Shown here: piece after piece, positions 1 through 5,038 of the stretch
How the letters are laid out: every line of letters starts with the position of its first letter
Position numbering within the stretch: the stretch's first letter is position 1
Assembly (NCBI GenBank): GCA_025935735.1
Contig: JAICUS010000424.1
Location: 1 to 5,440 of the forward strand
Origin: Solirubrobacteraceae bacterium
Lineage (GTDB): Bacteria > Actinomycetota > Thermoleophilia > Solirubrobacterales > Solirubrobacteraceae
Length of the DNA stretch: 5,440 nucleotides
Reading direction: 5' to 3'
Notes under the pieces: generated by a model
The model's input: only the letters and a program-made list of their open reading frames with translations
Databases searched by the model: none
Told to the model about the DNA's origin: nothing
Translations under genes and position numbers: made by a program

Positions 1-386
1 CGCTCGAAGTAGGCCGCGGCGACCCGCGGGTACTTGGTGGCGATCCGCATGACGCCCAGGCGGCGCAGCGCCTCGGCCGCCGGATCCTCGCCGGCCACGG
101 TGGCGAACACCATCCGGCACCCGCCGAAGCCCAGGTCGAGCAGCTCGTGAACGTCGCGCTCGGCCTGCTCGGAGAGCACGTCCTTGCCGGTCACGCCCAG
201 GTCGGCCGCGCCGGCCTCCACGTAGGTCGGCACGTCGGAGGGCCGCATCGTCACGATCCCGGCGCCGGCGAACAGCAGCTTGCGGTCGTTCGCGCGCACC
301 TCGGCGGTGTCGATCCCGAGCCCGTCGAGGACGTCGAGCGTCTCGCGGAACAGCGCCCCGCGCGGGACGGCGACGCGCAGGCTCAC
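1..386 (-). CDS. hisG: ATP phosphoribosyltransferase catalytic subunit HisG, short form (3' end cut by window edge)
   Basis: HisG condenses ATP with PRPP to phosphoribosyl-ATP, the first and feedback-controlled step of histidine synthesis, in the cytoplasm. The visible 128 residues carry the family's N-terminal pattern: LRVAVPRGAL (residues 3-12, usual form PKGRL), a conserved RKLLF stretch (35-39), RPSDVPTYVEAGAADLGVTGKDVL (in pieces, 48-71), LLDLGFGGCRMV (82-93) and ATKYPRVAAAYF (116-127). The remaining C-terminal part lies beyond position 1. The GTG start is chosen because an AGGAGG (391-396 on the minus strand) lies 4 nt upstream and because it overlaps the hisZ stop as GTGA. The presence of hisZ next door implies the short HisG type, which lacks the C-terminal regulatory domain and needs HisZ. 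The missing end prevents checking this directly. Confidence 0.95.
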   Translation of the reverse strand, partial: MSLRVAVPRGALFRETLDVLDGLGIDTAEVRANDRKLLFAGAGIVTMRPSDVPTYVEAGAADLGVTGKDVLSEQAERDVHELLDLGFGGCRMVFATVAGEDPAAEALRRLGVMRIATKYPRVAAAYFE

Positions 387-1306
387 GGCCCCTCCTGCAG
401 CCGCGCGGCGTGCACGCGCTCGACGTCGAGCGCCCAGCCGCAGGCGGGCAGCGAGCGCCCGAAGCGCCCGAGCAGCTCGTCGTAGCGGCCGCCGCCGCCC
501 AGCGGCGCGCCGAACGCCGCGTCGTAGACCTCGAACACCGCGCCCGTGTAGTAGCCGAGGCTGCGCACCAGGCCGAGGTCGAAGATCACCCGCGCGGCCG
601 CGTCAGGTTCGAGCAGGCCGTACAGCGTGCGCAGCGGCTCGGCCTCCTCGACGCCGTCGAGCACCTCGATGCCGCCGCGCAGCGTGGCGACGCGCAGCAG
701 CTCGGGCGCGCCGGACCCCTCCAGCGCGGCCTCCAGCCCCACGAGGTCGCGGGACTCCAGCAGCCCGAGGATGTCCGGCCGCGCGCCCACGCCGGCGCGC
801 TCGAGCTCGCGCGCGAACAGCCCGGCGTCCCCCAGGCCGACGCGGTAGGCCGTCATCCCCGCCGCGTCCAGGGTGGCGCACAGCACCGAGATCGCCTCTG
901 CGGTGCCCTCCGGGCCGGGCGCGCCGACCAGCTCGATGCCCGCCTGGAGGATCTCCCGCGGGTGCCCGCGGTGCCGGCGCACGGCGCGATAGGCGTGCTG
1001 GACGTAGCAGAAGCGCAGCGGCACCGGCTCCGAGGGGTAGCGGGACGCCACGACGCGGGCGATCGGGATCGTCATGTCCGAGCGCAGCACCAGCACGTTG
1101 CCGTGCTCGTCGAACAGCCGGTAGGCGGGGTCGGCGGCGGCCGGGTCGCCGCGCGTGAGCACGGTCTCGTACTCCAGGGCGGGCGTGGCCACCTCGCCGT
1201 AGCCGAAGCGCTCGAACGCGGCGCGCATGGCGTCGGTGATCGCGCGCAGCTCCCGGAGCTCGTCCGGGAGGACGTCGCGCGTGCCGCTGGGGATCGGGTG
1301 GATCAC
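383..1306 (-). CDS. hisZ: ATP phosphoribosyltransferase regulatory subunit HisZ
   Basis: HisZ is a histidyl-tRNA synthetase paralogue without aminoacylation activity. It forms a hetero-octamer with short-form HisG, activating it and mediating histidine feedback. This protein has 307 residues. Seen in order: IPSGTRDVLP (5-14), GYGEVATPALEY (35-46), LRSDMTIPIAR (74-84, HisZ-like rather than the synthetase LRPEGT), RFCYVQHAYR (98-107), REILQAGIELVG (117-128), LVRSLGYYTGAVFEVY (246-261), GGGGRYDELLGRFG (270-283) and the motif-3-like CGWALDVERV (289-298). It ends right after motif 3, so the anticodon-binding domain of true HisRS (about 420 aa) is absent. GTG at 1306 is chosen because it gives the canonical N-terminus and overlaps the murA stop by 4 nt (GTGA). 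There is no separate good Shine-Dalgarno, so translation is probably coupled to murA. The open frame continues to 2125, but that extension only shadows murA. Confidence 0.93.
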   Translation of the reverse strand: MIHPIPSGTRDVLPDELRELRAITDAMRAAFERFGYGEVATPALEYETVLTRGDPAAADPAYRLFDEHGNVLVLRSDMTIPIARVVASRYPSEPVPLRFCYVQHAYRAVRRHRGHPREILQAGIELVGAPGPEGTAEAISVLCATLDAAGMTAYRVGLGDAGLFARELERAGVGARPDILGLLESRDLVGLEAALEGSGAPELLRVATLRGGIEVLDGVEEAEPLRTLYGLLEPDAAARVIFDLGLVRSLGYYTGAVFEVYDAAFGAPLGGGGRYDELLGRFGRSLPACGWALDVERVHAARLQEGP

Positions 1307-2586
1307 TCCGCGACGCGCTCGATCCGCGCGCCGAGGTCGCGCAGGCGCTCGTCGATGCGCTCGTAGCCGCGGTCGATGTCGCGGACGTTGTGGATCTCGC
1401 TCGTGCCCTGCGCGCACACGGCGGCGATCAGCATGGCCATCCCCGCCCGGATGTCGGGGCTGGAGAGGCGCTGGGCGCGCAGCCGGCGCGGGCCGATGAC
1501 GATCGCCCGGTGCGGGTCGCAGATGGTGATCTCGGCGCCCATGGAGATCAGCTTGTCCACGAAGAACAGCCGGTTCTCGAACATCTTCTCGAAGATCAGC
1601 ACCGAGCCCTCGGACTGGGTGGCCAGGGCCACCGCGATCGACGTGAGGTCGGCCGGGAACGCGGGCCACGGGCCGTCCTCCACCTTGGACTGGTAGTCGC
1701 CGGCGTCGCGCTCGACCTGCAGCGTCTGGTCGCCGGGCACGAAGCACGTCCCGTCCTCCATGGTGCTGTCCAGCCCCAGGCGCCTGAACACCATCCGGAT
1801 CATCCGCAGGTCCTCGGCCACGCAGCCGCTGATCCGCAGCTCGCCGCCGGTGACCCCGGCGAGCGCCATGAACGACGCGATCTCGATGTGGTCCGGGGAG
1901 ACGGTGTGCTCGCAGCCGCCCAGGCGGCCGGAGCCGTGGACCTGCATGACGTTGGAGCCGATCCCCTCGATCGCCGCGCCCATCTTGTTGAGCATGCGGG
2001 CGAGGTCCTGCACGTGCGGCTCGCAGGCGGCGTTGCGGATGATCGAGGAGCCGTTGAGCCCCGCGGCGGCCATCAGCGCGTTCTCGGTGCCCATCACCGA
2101 CGGCTCGTCCATGAAGAAGTCGCACGGCGCGAGGCCGTTCTCCGCCGTGATCGCGATGTCGCGGCCGTGCTCGACCGTCGCGCCGAGCGCGCGGAACGCG
2201 TCCAGGTGCGGGTCCAGCCGGCGGCGGCCGATCACGTCGCCGCCCGGCGGCGGCATCACGGCCCGGCCGAAGCGGGCCAGCAGCGGCCCGGCGGCCAGGA
2301 ACGAGGCGCGGATCCGCTCGGCGAGAACAGGATCGACATCGGTCTTGTTCACGTTCGCAGCATTGAGCACAATCGTGTTCGCACCCCTGCGCACGATCTC
2401 GGTGCCGAGATCGGCCAGCAGCTCGAGCAGGGCCTCGGTGTCCCGGATGCGCGGGATGTTGTGCAGGACGACCGGCTCGTCGGTCAACAGCGCGCAGGCC
2501 AGCAGCGGCAGCGCGGCGTTCTTGTTTCCGGCGGGCTCGACGGTGCCGGACAGCGGCACGCCCCCCTCGATGACGAACTTCTCCAT
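1303..2586 (-). CDS. murA: UDP-N-acetylglucosamine 1-carboxyvinyltransferase MurA (Asp-type, fosfomycin-insensitive form)
   Basis: MurA transfers enolpyruvate from PEP to UDP-GlcNAc, the first committed cytoplasmic step of peptidoglycan precursor synthesis. At 427 aa it is of normal length and looks complete. Seen: GGVPLSGTVEPAGNKNAALPLL near the N-terminus with the conserved Lys22/Asn23; the active-site loop PPPGGDVIGRRRLDPHLDAF (112-131); the general-base aspartate in FPADLTSIAVAL (Asp313); SPDIRAGMAM (Arg380) and IDRGYERIDERLRDLGARIE with Arg406, which correspond to the E. coli PEP-binding Arg371 and Arg397. The loop residue that is Cys115 in E. coli is Asp117 here, as in Mycobacterium tuberculosis; the Asp form is active and not alkylated by fosfomycin. 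The ATG at 2586 is the only plausible start because an in-frame TAG lies just upstream. It heads the murA-hisZ-hisG run. Confidence 0.97.
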   Translation of the reverse strand: MEKFVIEGGVPLSGTVEPAGNKNAALPLLACALLTDEPVVLHNIPRIRDTEALLELLADLGTEIVRRGANTIVLNAANVNKTDVDPVLAERIRASFLAAGPLLARFGRAVMPPPGGDVIGRRRLDPHLDAFRALGATVEHGRDIAITAENGLAPCDFFMDEPSVMGTENALMAAAGLNGSSIIRNAACEPHVQDLARMLNKMGAAIEGIGSNVMQVHGSGRLGGCEHTVSPDHIEIASFMALAGVTGGELRISGCVAEDLRMIRMVFRRLGLDSTMEDGTCFVPGDQTLQVERDAGDYQSKVEDGPWPAFPADLTSIAVALATQSEGSVLIFEKMFENRLFFVDKLISMGAEITICDPHRAIVIGPRRLRAQRLSSPDIRAGMAMLIAAVCAQGTSEIHNVRDIDRGYERIDERLRDLGARIERVAE

Positions 2587-2599
2587 GATGCGCGGCGGC

Positions 2600-2606
2600 T
2601 AGGCTA
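2600..2606. promoter_or_regulatory. Candidate overlapping divergent -10 boxes for murA and the HD gene
   Basis: Only 27 bp (2587-2613) separate the murA ATG from the divergent HD-protein ATG. On the plus strand TAGGCT (2600-2605) fits the actinobacterial TANNNT -10 pattern and lies 8 nt before the ATG at 2614, as expected for a leaderless transcript. On the minus strand TAGCCT (2606-2601) fits the same pattern and would give a leader of about 8 nt for murA. Neither gene has a Shine-Dalgarno in the gap, which agrees with leaderless or very short-leader mRNAs. No convincing -35 was found for either direction; any would lie inside the opposite gene. The assignment is inferred from pattern and spacing. 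Confidence 0.45.
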
Positions 2607-2613
2607 ACGAACC

Positions 2614-3198
2614 ATGTCGCTGCCCATGACCCGCGACGAGGCCTGGGCCCTGTTCTGCGAGTGGACCGCCTCGGAGAGCCTGCGCCGGCATGTGCTGGCG
2701 GTCGAGGCCTGCATGCGCGCCTATGCCGAGCGTTTCGGGGAGGACCCGGAGCGTTGGGGCATGGTCGGGATGCTGCACGATCTCGACTACGAGCGCTACC
2801 CCGACCTGGAGACCGGCCACCCGCGGATGGCGCTGGCCGAGCTGGAGCGCCTGGGCTTCCCCGAGGACATGGTCCGCGCGGTCGCCTCGCACGCGGACTT
2901 CCTCGAGGTCCCGCGCGAGACGCCGATGGAGAAGTCCCTGTTCGCGGTCGACGAGCTGTCGGGGTTCGTCATGGCCTGCGCGTACGTGCGCCCGCAGGGG
3001 ATCGAGGGCCTGACGCCCAAGTCCGTGCGCAAGAAGATGAAGTCGCCGGCGTTCGCCGCCGCGGTCGACCGCGCGGCGCTGCGCGAGGGCGCGGAGGGGC
3101 TCGGCCTGGACTTCGACGAGCACGTGACGTTCGTGGTGGCGGCCCTGCAGCCGCACGCGGACGCGCTGGGGCTGACCGGGTCGGGCGCCGCGGCCTGA
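2614..3198 (+). CDS. HD-domain hydrolase, COG2316-like predicted metal-dependent phosphohydrolase
   Basis: A 194-aa soluble protein with the HD-superfamily metal-ligand pattern: His26 (LRRHVLAVE), the His55-Asp56 doublet (GMLHDLDYE) and Asp113 (AVDELSG). His69 and His93 (ASHAD) are extra candidate ligands. The body ME-KSLFAVDELSGF-(13)-GLTPKSVRKKMKSPAFAAAVDR-(n)-GLGLDF matches the layout I remember for the small COG2316 'predicted hydrolase, HD superfamily' proteins, including the usual length. The substrate is unknown; HD enzymes of this size typically act on nucleotides or other phosphate esters. There is no signal peptide or membrane segment. ATG 2614 is preferred over ATG 2626 (Met5) because it sits at the expected distance from a TAGGCT -10 box as a leaderless start. 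The TGA overlaps the next gene's ATG by one base (TGATG), implying coupled translation with the dehydrogenase. Confidence 0.88.
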   Translation: MSLPMTRDEAWALFCEWTASESLRRHVLAVEACMRAYAERFGEDPERWGMVGMLHDLDYERYPDLETGHPRMALAELERLGFPEDMVRAVASHADFLEVPRETPMEKSLFAVDELSGFVMACAYVRPQGIEGLTPKSVRKKMKSPAFAAAVDRAALREGAEGLGLDFDEHVTFVVAALQPHADALGLTGSGAAA

Positions 3199-4307
3199 TG
3201 GCCGAGCCGCTGAAGATCGTCGTCCTCGAAGGCGACGAGACCGGGCAGGAGCTGCTCGAGCAGTCGGTCCGGGTGCTCGACCCCGATCTGCTGGGCCTGC
3301 CGCTGGAGCTCGCGTACTTCGACCTCTCGCTGGACAAGCGGCGCGAGACGGGCAACGAGATCGTCCACGAGGCCGCGCGGGCGATGCGCGAGGCGGGCTA
3401 CGGGCTCAAGGCGGCCACGATCACGCCGGAGGGCCGCGACGACGTCGGCTCCCCGAACCGGATCCTGCGCGAGGAGGTCGACGGCAAGGTGATCGTCCGC
3501 ACCGGCCGGCGCATCCCGGGCGTGGTCGGGCCGGTGTCGGGCGTCTATCACCCCATCTCCGTGGTCCGCATGGCCGTCGACGACGCCTACGGGGCCAAGC
3601 AGTGGCGCGAGGGCTCCGCCGAGGGCGCCGACGACGAGATCGCCTACCGGACCGAGAAGATCACCCGGTCGACGTGCCGCGCCGTGGCCGAGTACGCGTT
3701 CCGCACCGCGGAACGGCTCGACGCCAAGGTCTACGGCGGGCCGAAGTGGACCGTCTCGCCGGTCTACGAGGGCATGCTCAAGGAGGAGATGGACGCGGCG
3801 GCGTTCCGCCACGCCTCCGTCGTCTATGAGCCGGTGCTGATCGACGCCACCTACGCCGGGCTGCTGACCGGCGCGGCCGACTCGCCGCTCGTGATCCCGG
3901 CGCTGAACCGCGACGGCGACTGCCTGTCGGACCTCGTACTGCCCATGTACGGCTCGATCGCCGGCGCCGAGTCGACGCTCTTGTCCTTCGACGACGACTA
4001 CGCCGTGCGGGTGGCCATGGCCGAGGCGCCGCACGGCACCGCGCCGTCACTGCAGGGCAAGGACCTGGCCAACCCGATGGCGATGCTGCTCGCCTGCGGC
4101 GCCGTGCTGTCCTACGCGGGCGCCGCGGGCTTCGCCGGCGCCGAGCGCGCCTCCCGCGCCGTCTACGAGTCGGTCCTCGAGACCACGCACGCCGGCACCA
4201 AGACCGTCGACCTCGGCGGGCACGCCACGACCACGGAGTTCACCGACGCCGTGATCGCGAAGGTGCGCACCAAGGTCGAGATCTGGTCCACGCTCGGCTC
4301 GCGCTGA
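3198..4307 (+). CDS. Isocitrate dehydrogenase-like enzyme (isocitrate/isopropylmalate dehydrogenase family)
   Basis: A 369-aa NAD(P)-dependent beta-decarboxylating dehydrogenase, probably oxidising isocitrate to 2-oxoglutarate in the TCA cycle. The N-terminal half resembles eukaryotic-type (type II) IDH: YFDLSLDKRRETG (40-52), GLKAATITPEG (69-79), SPNRILR (85-91), Arg101/104/105 and PISVVRMAVDDAYGA (119-133). The Ser85/Asn87/Arg91/Arg124 set matches isocitrate-contact positions. Lys183 (GPKWT), Asp216 (LIDA), Asp241 (NRDGD) and Asp245 (LSD) match the catalytic Lys and metal-binding Asp residues. The coenzyme loop HGTAPSLQGKDLANPMAMLL (279-298) instead looks like isopropylmalate/NAD-IDH enzymes. 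Ser284 and Leu285 replace the residues that normally signal NAD (Asp) or NADP (Lys/Tyr, or Arg-His), so cofactor choice is unclear. The start is fixed by the TGATG overlap with the HD gene; the long in-frame extension upstream only shadows that gene. An isopropylmalate or homoisocitrate dehydrogenase role is the alternative. Confidence 0.85.
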   Translation: MAEPLKIVVLEGDETGQELLEQSVRVLDPDLLGLPLELAYFDLSLDKRRETGNEIVHEAARAMREAGYGLKAATITPEGRDDVGSPNRILREEVDGKVIVRTGRRIPGVVGPVSGVYHPISVVRMAVDDAYGAKQWREGSAEGADDEIAYRTEKITRSTCRAVAEYAFRTAERLDAKVYGGPKWTVSPVYEGMLKEEMDAAAFRHASVVYEPVLIDATYAGLLTGAADSPLVIPALNRDGDCLSDLVLPMYGSIAGAESTLLSFDDDYAVRVAMAEAPHGTAPSLQGKDLANPMAMLLACGAVLSYAGAAGFAGAERASRAVYESVLETTHAGTKTVDLGGHATTTEFTDAVIAKVRTKVEIWSTLGSR

Positions 4308-4339
4308 GCCGCGCCTCGCCCGCTTCAGAACCCTCCCCT

Positions 4340-4369
4340 CCGGCCCCCGTTCCGGAGCGCCGGGGCCGG
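4340..4369 (+). terminator. GC-rich hairpin after the dehydrogenase gene, candidate terminator without U-tract
   Basis: CCGGCCCC (4340-4347) pairs perfectly with GGGGCCGG (4362-4369). The 14-nt loop can extend the stem by CG/CG (4348-4349 with 4358-4359). It lies 32 nt after the stop codon at 4307, a natural place for transcript termination. No run of T follows (TTCCGGGCCC), so this is not a classical intrinsic terminator. In DNA this GC-rich, hairpins of this size also arise by chance. Confidence 0.35.
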
Positions 4370-4381
4370 TTCCGGGCCCGC

Positions 4382-4395
4382 GCAAGATCGCTTGC
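4382..4395. repeat. Short inverted repeat GCAAG-N4-CTTGC
   Basis: Arms 4382-4386 and 4391-4395 are perfect complements around ATCG. It lies in the leader region some 100 nt upstream of the small ORF at 4485/4497. It could be a protein-binding dyad or chance; nothing else supports a function. Confidence 0.2.
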
Positions 4396-4457
4396 AGCGG
4401 ATTCGGCTCTAGTGCGCGGGATCCGGGAGCACCCCGCTCGTTGCGGAGATTTCCGTC

Positions 4458-4469
4458 CGGGGGCCCCCG
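4458..4469. repeat. 12-bp perfect palindrome CGGGGGCCCCCG
   Basis: A self-complementary G5C5 core with one flanking C/G pair, directly adjoining the TAGCTT -10 candidate at 4470. Its position inside the presumed -10/-35 spacer of the small gene's promoter would allow it to be a second operator. In GC-rich DNA this may be coincidence. Confidence 0.25.
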
Positions 4470-4475
4470 TAGCTT
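4470..4475 (+). promoter_or_regulatory. Candidate -10 box (TAGCTT) of the small SOS-type gene
   Basis: TAGCTT matches the TANNNT -10 pattern and would start transcription near 4482, close to the GTG at 4485 and 15 nt before the ATG at 4497. The local drop in GC content supports it. A -35 is not clear: TTGCGG at 4441-4446 is too far away (23-bp spacer). Confidence 0.4.
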
Positions 4476-4477
4476 TG

Positions 4478-4491
4478 CGAACACGTGTTCC
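4478..4491. promoter_or_regulatory. LexA-binding site (SOS box), CGAACACGTGTTCC
   Basis: The 14 bases match every position of the Gram-positive SOS-box consensus CGAACRNRYGTTYC known from Bacillus, and the GAAC-N4-GTTC core shared with mycobacterial LexA sites. The central 12 bases (GAACACGTGTTC, 4479-4490) are a perfect palindrome. The site begins 2 nt after the TAGCTT -10 candidate and covers the predicted transcription start, the position where LexA blocks polymerase. It therefore probably controls the small ORF to its right. That LexA of this organism uses this motif is inferred. Confidence 0.6.
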
Positions 4492-4496
4492 CGTCG

Positions 4497-4739
4497 ATGA
4501 CCACAAGTCGCCCGACCAAGCGCTCGCTCCGCGAGCTGGTGCGCGGGGCCATGGATTCGGCCCTGGAGTTCGTCACGCTGGGTGAGGCAACCGCGCATCC
4601 CGCGCCCGCCCCCACGTCCGGGCACCCGCACCGCCGACGTGTTTCCGGTCATCGCTTCCGGCGCCGCCCAGGGATGGTCGCCGCCCGGTCCCAGGTCTGC
4701 ACCACGCCGGTACATCGCCCGGCGCATCGCAGGTCCTGA
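4497..4739 (+). CDS. Small protein of unknown function, probably LexA-controlled
   Basis: An 80-aa ORF from ATG 4497 (84 aa if GTG 4485 is used). I recognise no family. The first ~30 residues (TSRPTKRSLRELVRGAMDSALEFVTLGE) have strong GC-biased third positions and look like an ordinary amphipathic helix. The rest is rich in Pro, His and Arg (for example PHRRRVSGHRFRRRPG) with weaker codon bias, as in a basic disordered tail or a frame that has drifted. There is no signal peptide or membrane segment. A SOS-type box and a -10 candidate sit at its 5' end, and no good Shine-Dalgarno is seen, suggesting a near-leaderless transcript. SOS-induced small proteins often inhibit cell division or modulate repair, but nothing in this sequence shows either. 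Alternatives are a decayed gene, or a regulatory RNA driven from the same promoter. Confidence 0.45.
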   Translation: MTTSRPTKRSLRELVRGAMDSALEFVTLGEATAHPAPAPTSGHPHRRRVSGHRFRRRPGMVAARSQVCTTPVHRPAHRRS

Positions 4740-4750
4740 CCCCCGCGCCC

Positions 4751-4790
4751 GCCGGCGATCAGCTCTTTGGGAGGTGCTGGTCACGCCGGC
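4751..4790. terminator. Extended hairpin between the small ORF and the rRNA operon
   Basis: GCCGGCG (4751-4757) pairs with CGCCGGC (4784-4790). After a two-base bulge, 4758-4763 can pair with 4776-4781 (one G-T pair), leaving a 12-nt loop. It begins 11 nt after the stop of the small ORF, so it may end that transcript. On the other strand it lies beyond the rRNA terminator and could act as a back-up. No U-tract follows in either direction. Confidence 0.3.
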
Positions 4791-4807
4791 CGGGCCGCGG
4801 AAGGGGC

Positions 4808-4841
4808 CACAACGACGAAGAGCCGCCTCGACGGGCGGCTC
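4808..4841 (-). terminator. Intrinsic terminator of the rRNA operon
   Basis: Read on the minus strand, GAGCCGCC (4841-4834) and GGCGGCTC (4827-4820) form a perfect 8-bp stem around a 6-nt loop. They are followed by the U-rich tail TTCGTCGTTGTG (4819-4808). The hairpin starts about 12 nt after the 3' end of 5S rRNA, the usual place for rRNA operon termination. Confidence 0.75.
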
Positions 4842-4853
4842 CTCTACTGAAGG

Positions 4854-4969
4854 ACCGGCGGCGACCTACTCTCCCAGGCCCTTTCAGGCCAAGTACCATC
4901 GGCGCGGTGGGGCTTAACTGCTCTGTTCGGAATGGGAAGAGGTGTTTCCCCCACGCAATAGCCACCGGA
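4854..4969 (-). rRNA. rrf: 5S ribosomal RNA
   Basis: The minus strand gives a complete 5S rRNA of about 116 nt. The 5' CCGGTGGC (4968-4961) and 3' GCCGCCGG (4862-4855) close helix I with eight pairs, one of them G-U. Between them are the conserved CCCATTCCGAACAGAG loop-C region, GTTAAGCCCC, GATGGTACT and GGGAGAGTAGG. The ends are set by helix I and may be off by one to three bases. It lies after 23S in the same transcript and ends just before a hairpin terminator. Confidence 0.95.
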
Positions 4970-5038
4970 AACTGGTCAAGACCCGCCTGCGCGGACCTTC
5001 AAAACTGCACAACCCGCCAACGAACGGGGATCAAAATA
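4970..5038 (-). other. 23S-5S internal transcribed spacer
   Basis: About 69 nt with no tRNA. On the minus strand it contains CAGTTTTGAAGG, similar to the AT-rich spacer stretch common in Gram-positive rRNA operons, and CTTGACCAG shortly before the 5S 5' end. It is expected to be removed by RNase processing. Confidence 0.8.

Noticed and set aside
1307..2125. N-terminal extension of the hisZ frame to an upstream start
   Set aside because: The extra ~270 residues overlap murA entirely and are Arg/Ala-rich shadow. HisZ homology starts exactly at the GTG at 1306.
1390..2607. 405-aa open frame on the plus strand opposite murA
   Set aside because: It is the antisense shadow of murA, a full-length recognised gene. 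Its composition (Arg/Ala/Gly/His-rich, no motifs) is typical of GC-rich antisense frames.
2661..3197. N-terminal extension of the dehydrogenase frame, suggesting a fusion protein
   Set aside because: The extension is the out-of-frame reading of the HD gene. Family homology begins at ATG 3198, which overlaps the HD stop codon.
2796..4034. 412-aa open frame on the minus strand
   Set aside because: It runs antisense across both the HD gene and the dehydrogenase, has low-complexity composition and shows no domain.
4047..4784. 245-aa minus-strand frame spanning the dehydrogenase end and the intergenic region
   Set aside because: About a third of it is antisense to the dehydrogenase; it is Gly/Arg-rich, has no motif, and would cross the SOS box and promoter elements.
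4582..4917. 111-aa plus-strand frame overlapping the small ORF, the rRNA terminator and 5S rRNA
   Set aside because: It runs into the antisense of 5S rRNA, so it cannot be a normal gene over its full length. Part of it might be the other half of a frame-shifted small gene, which is noted as a possibility only.
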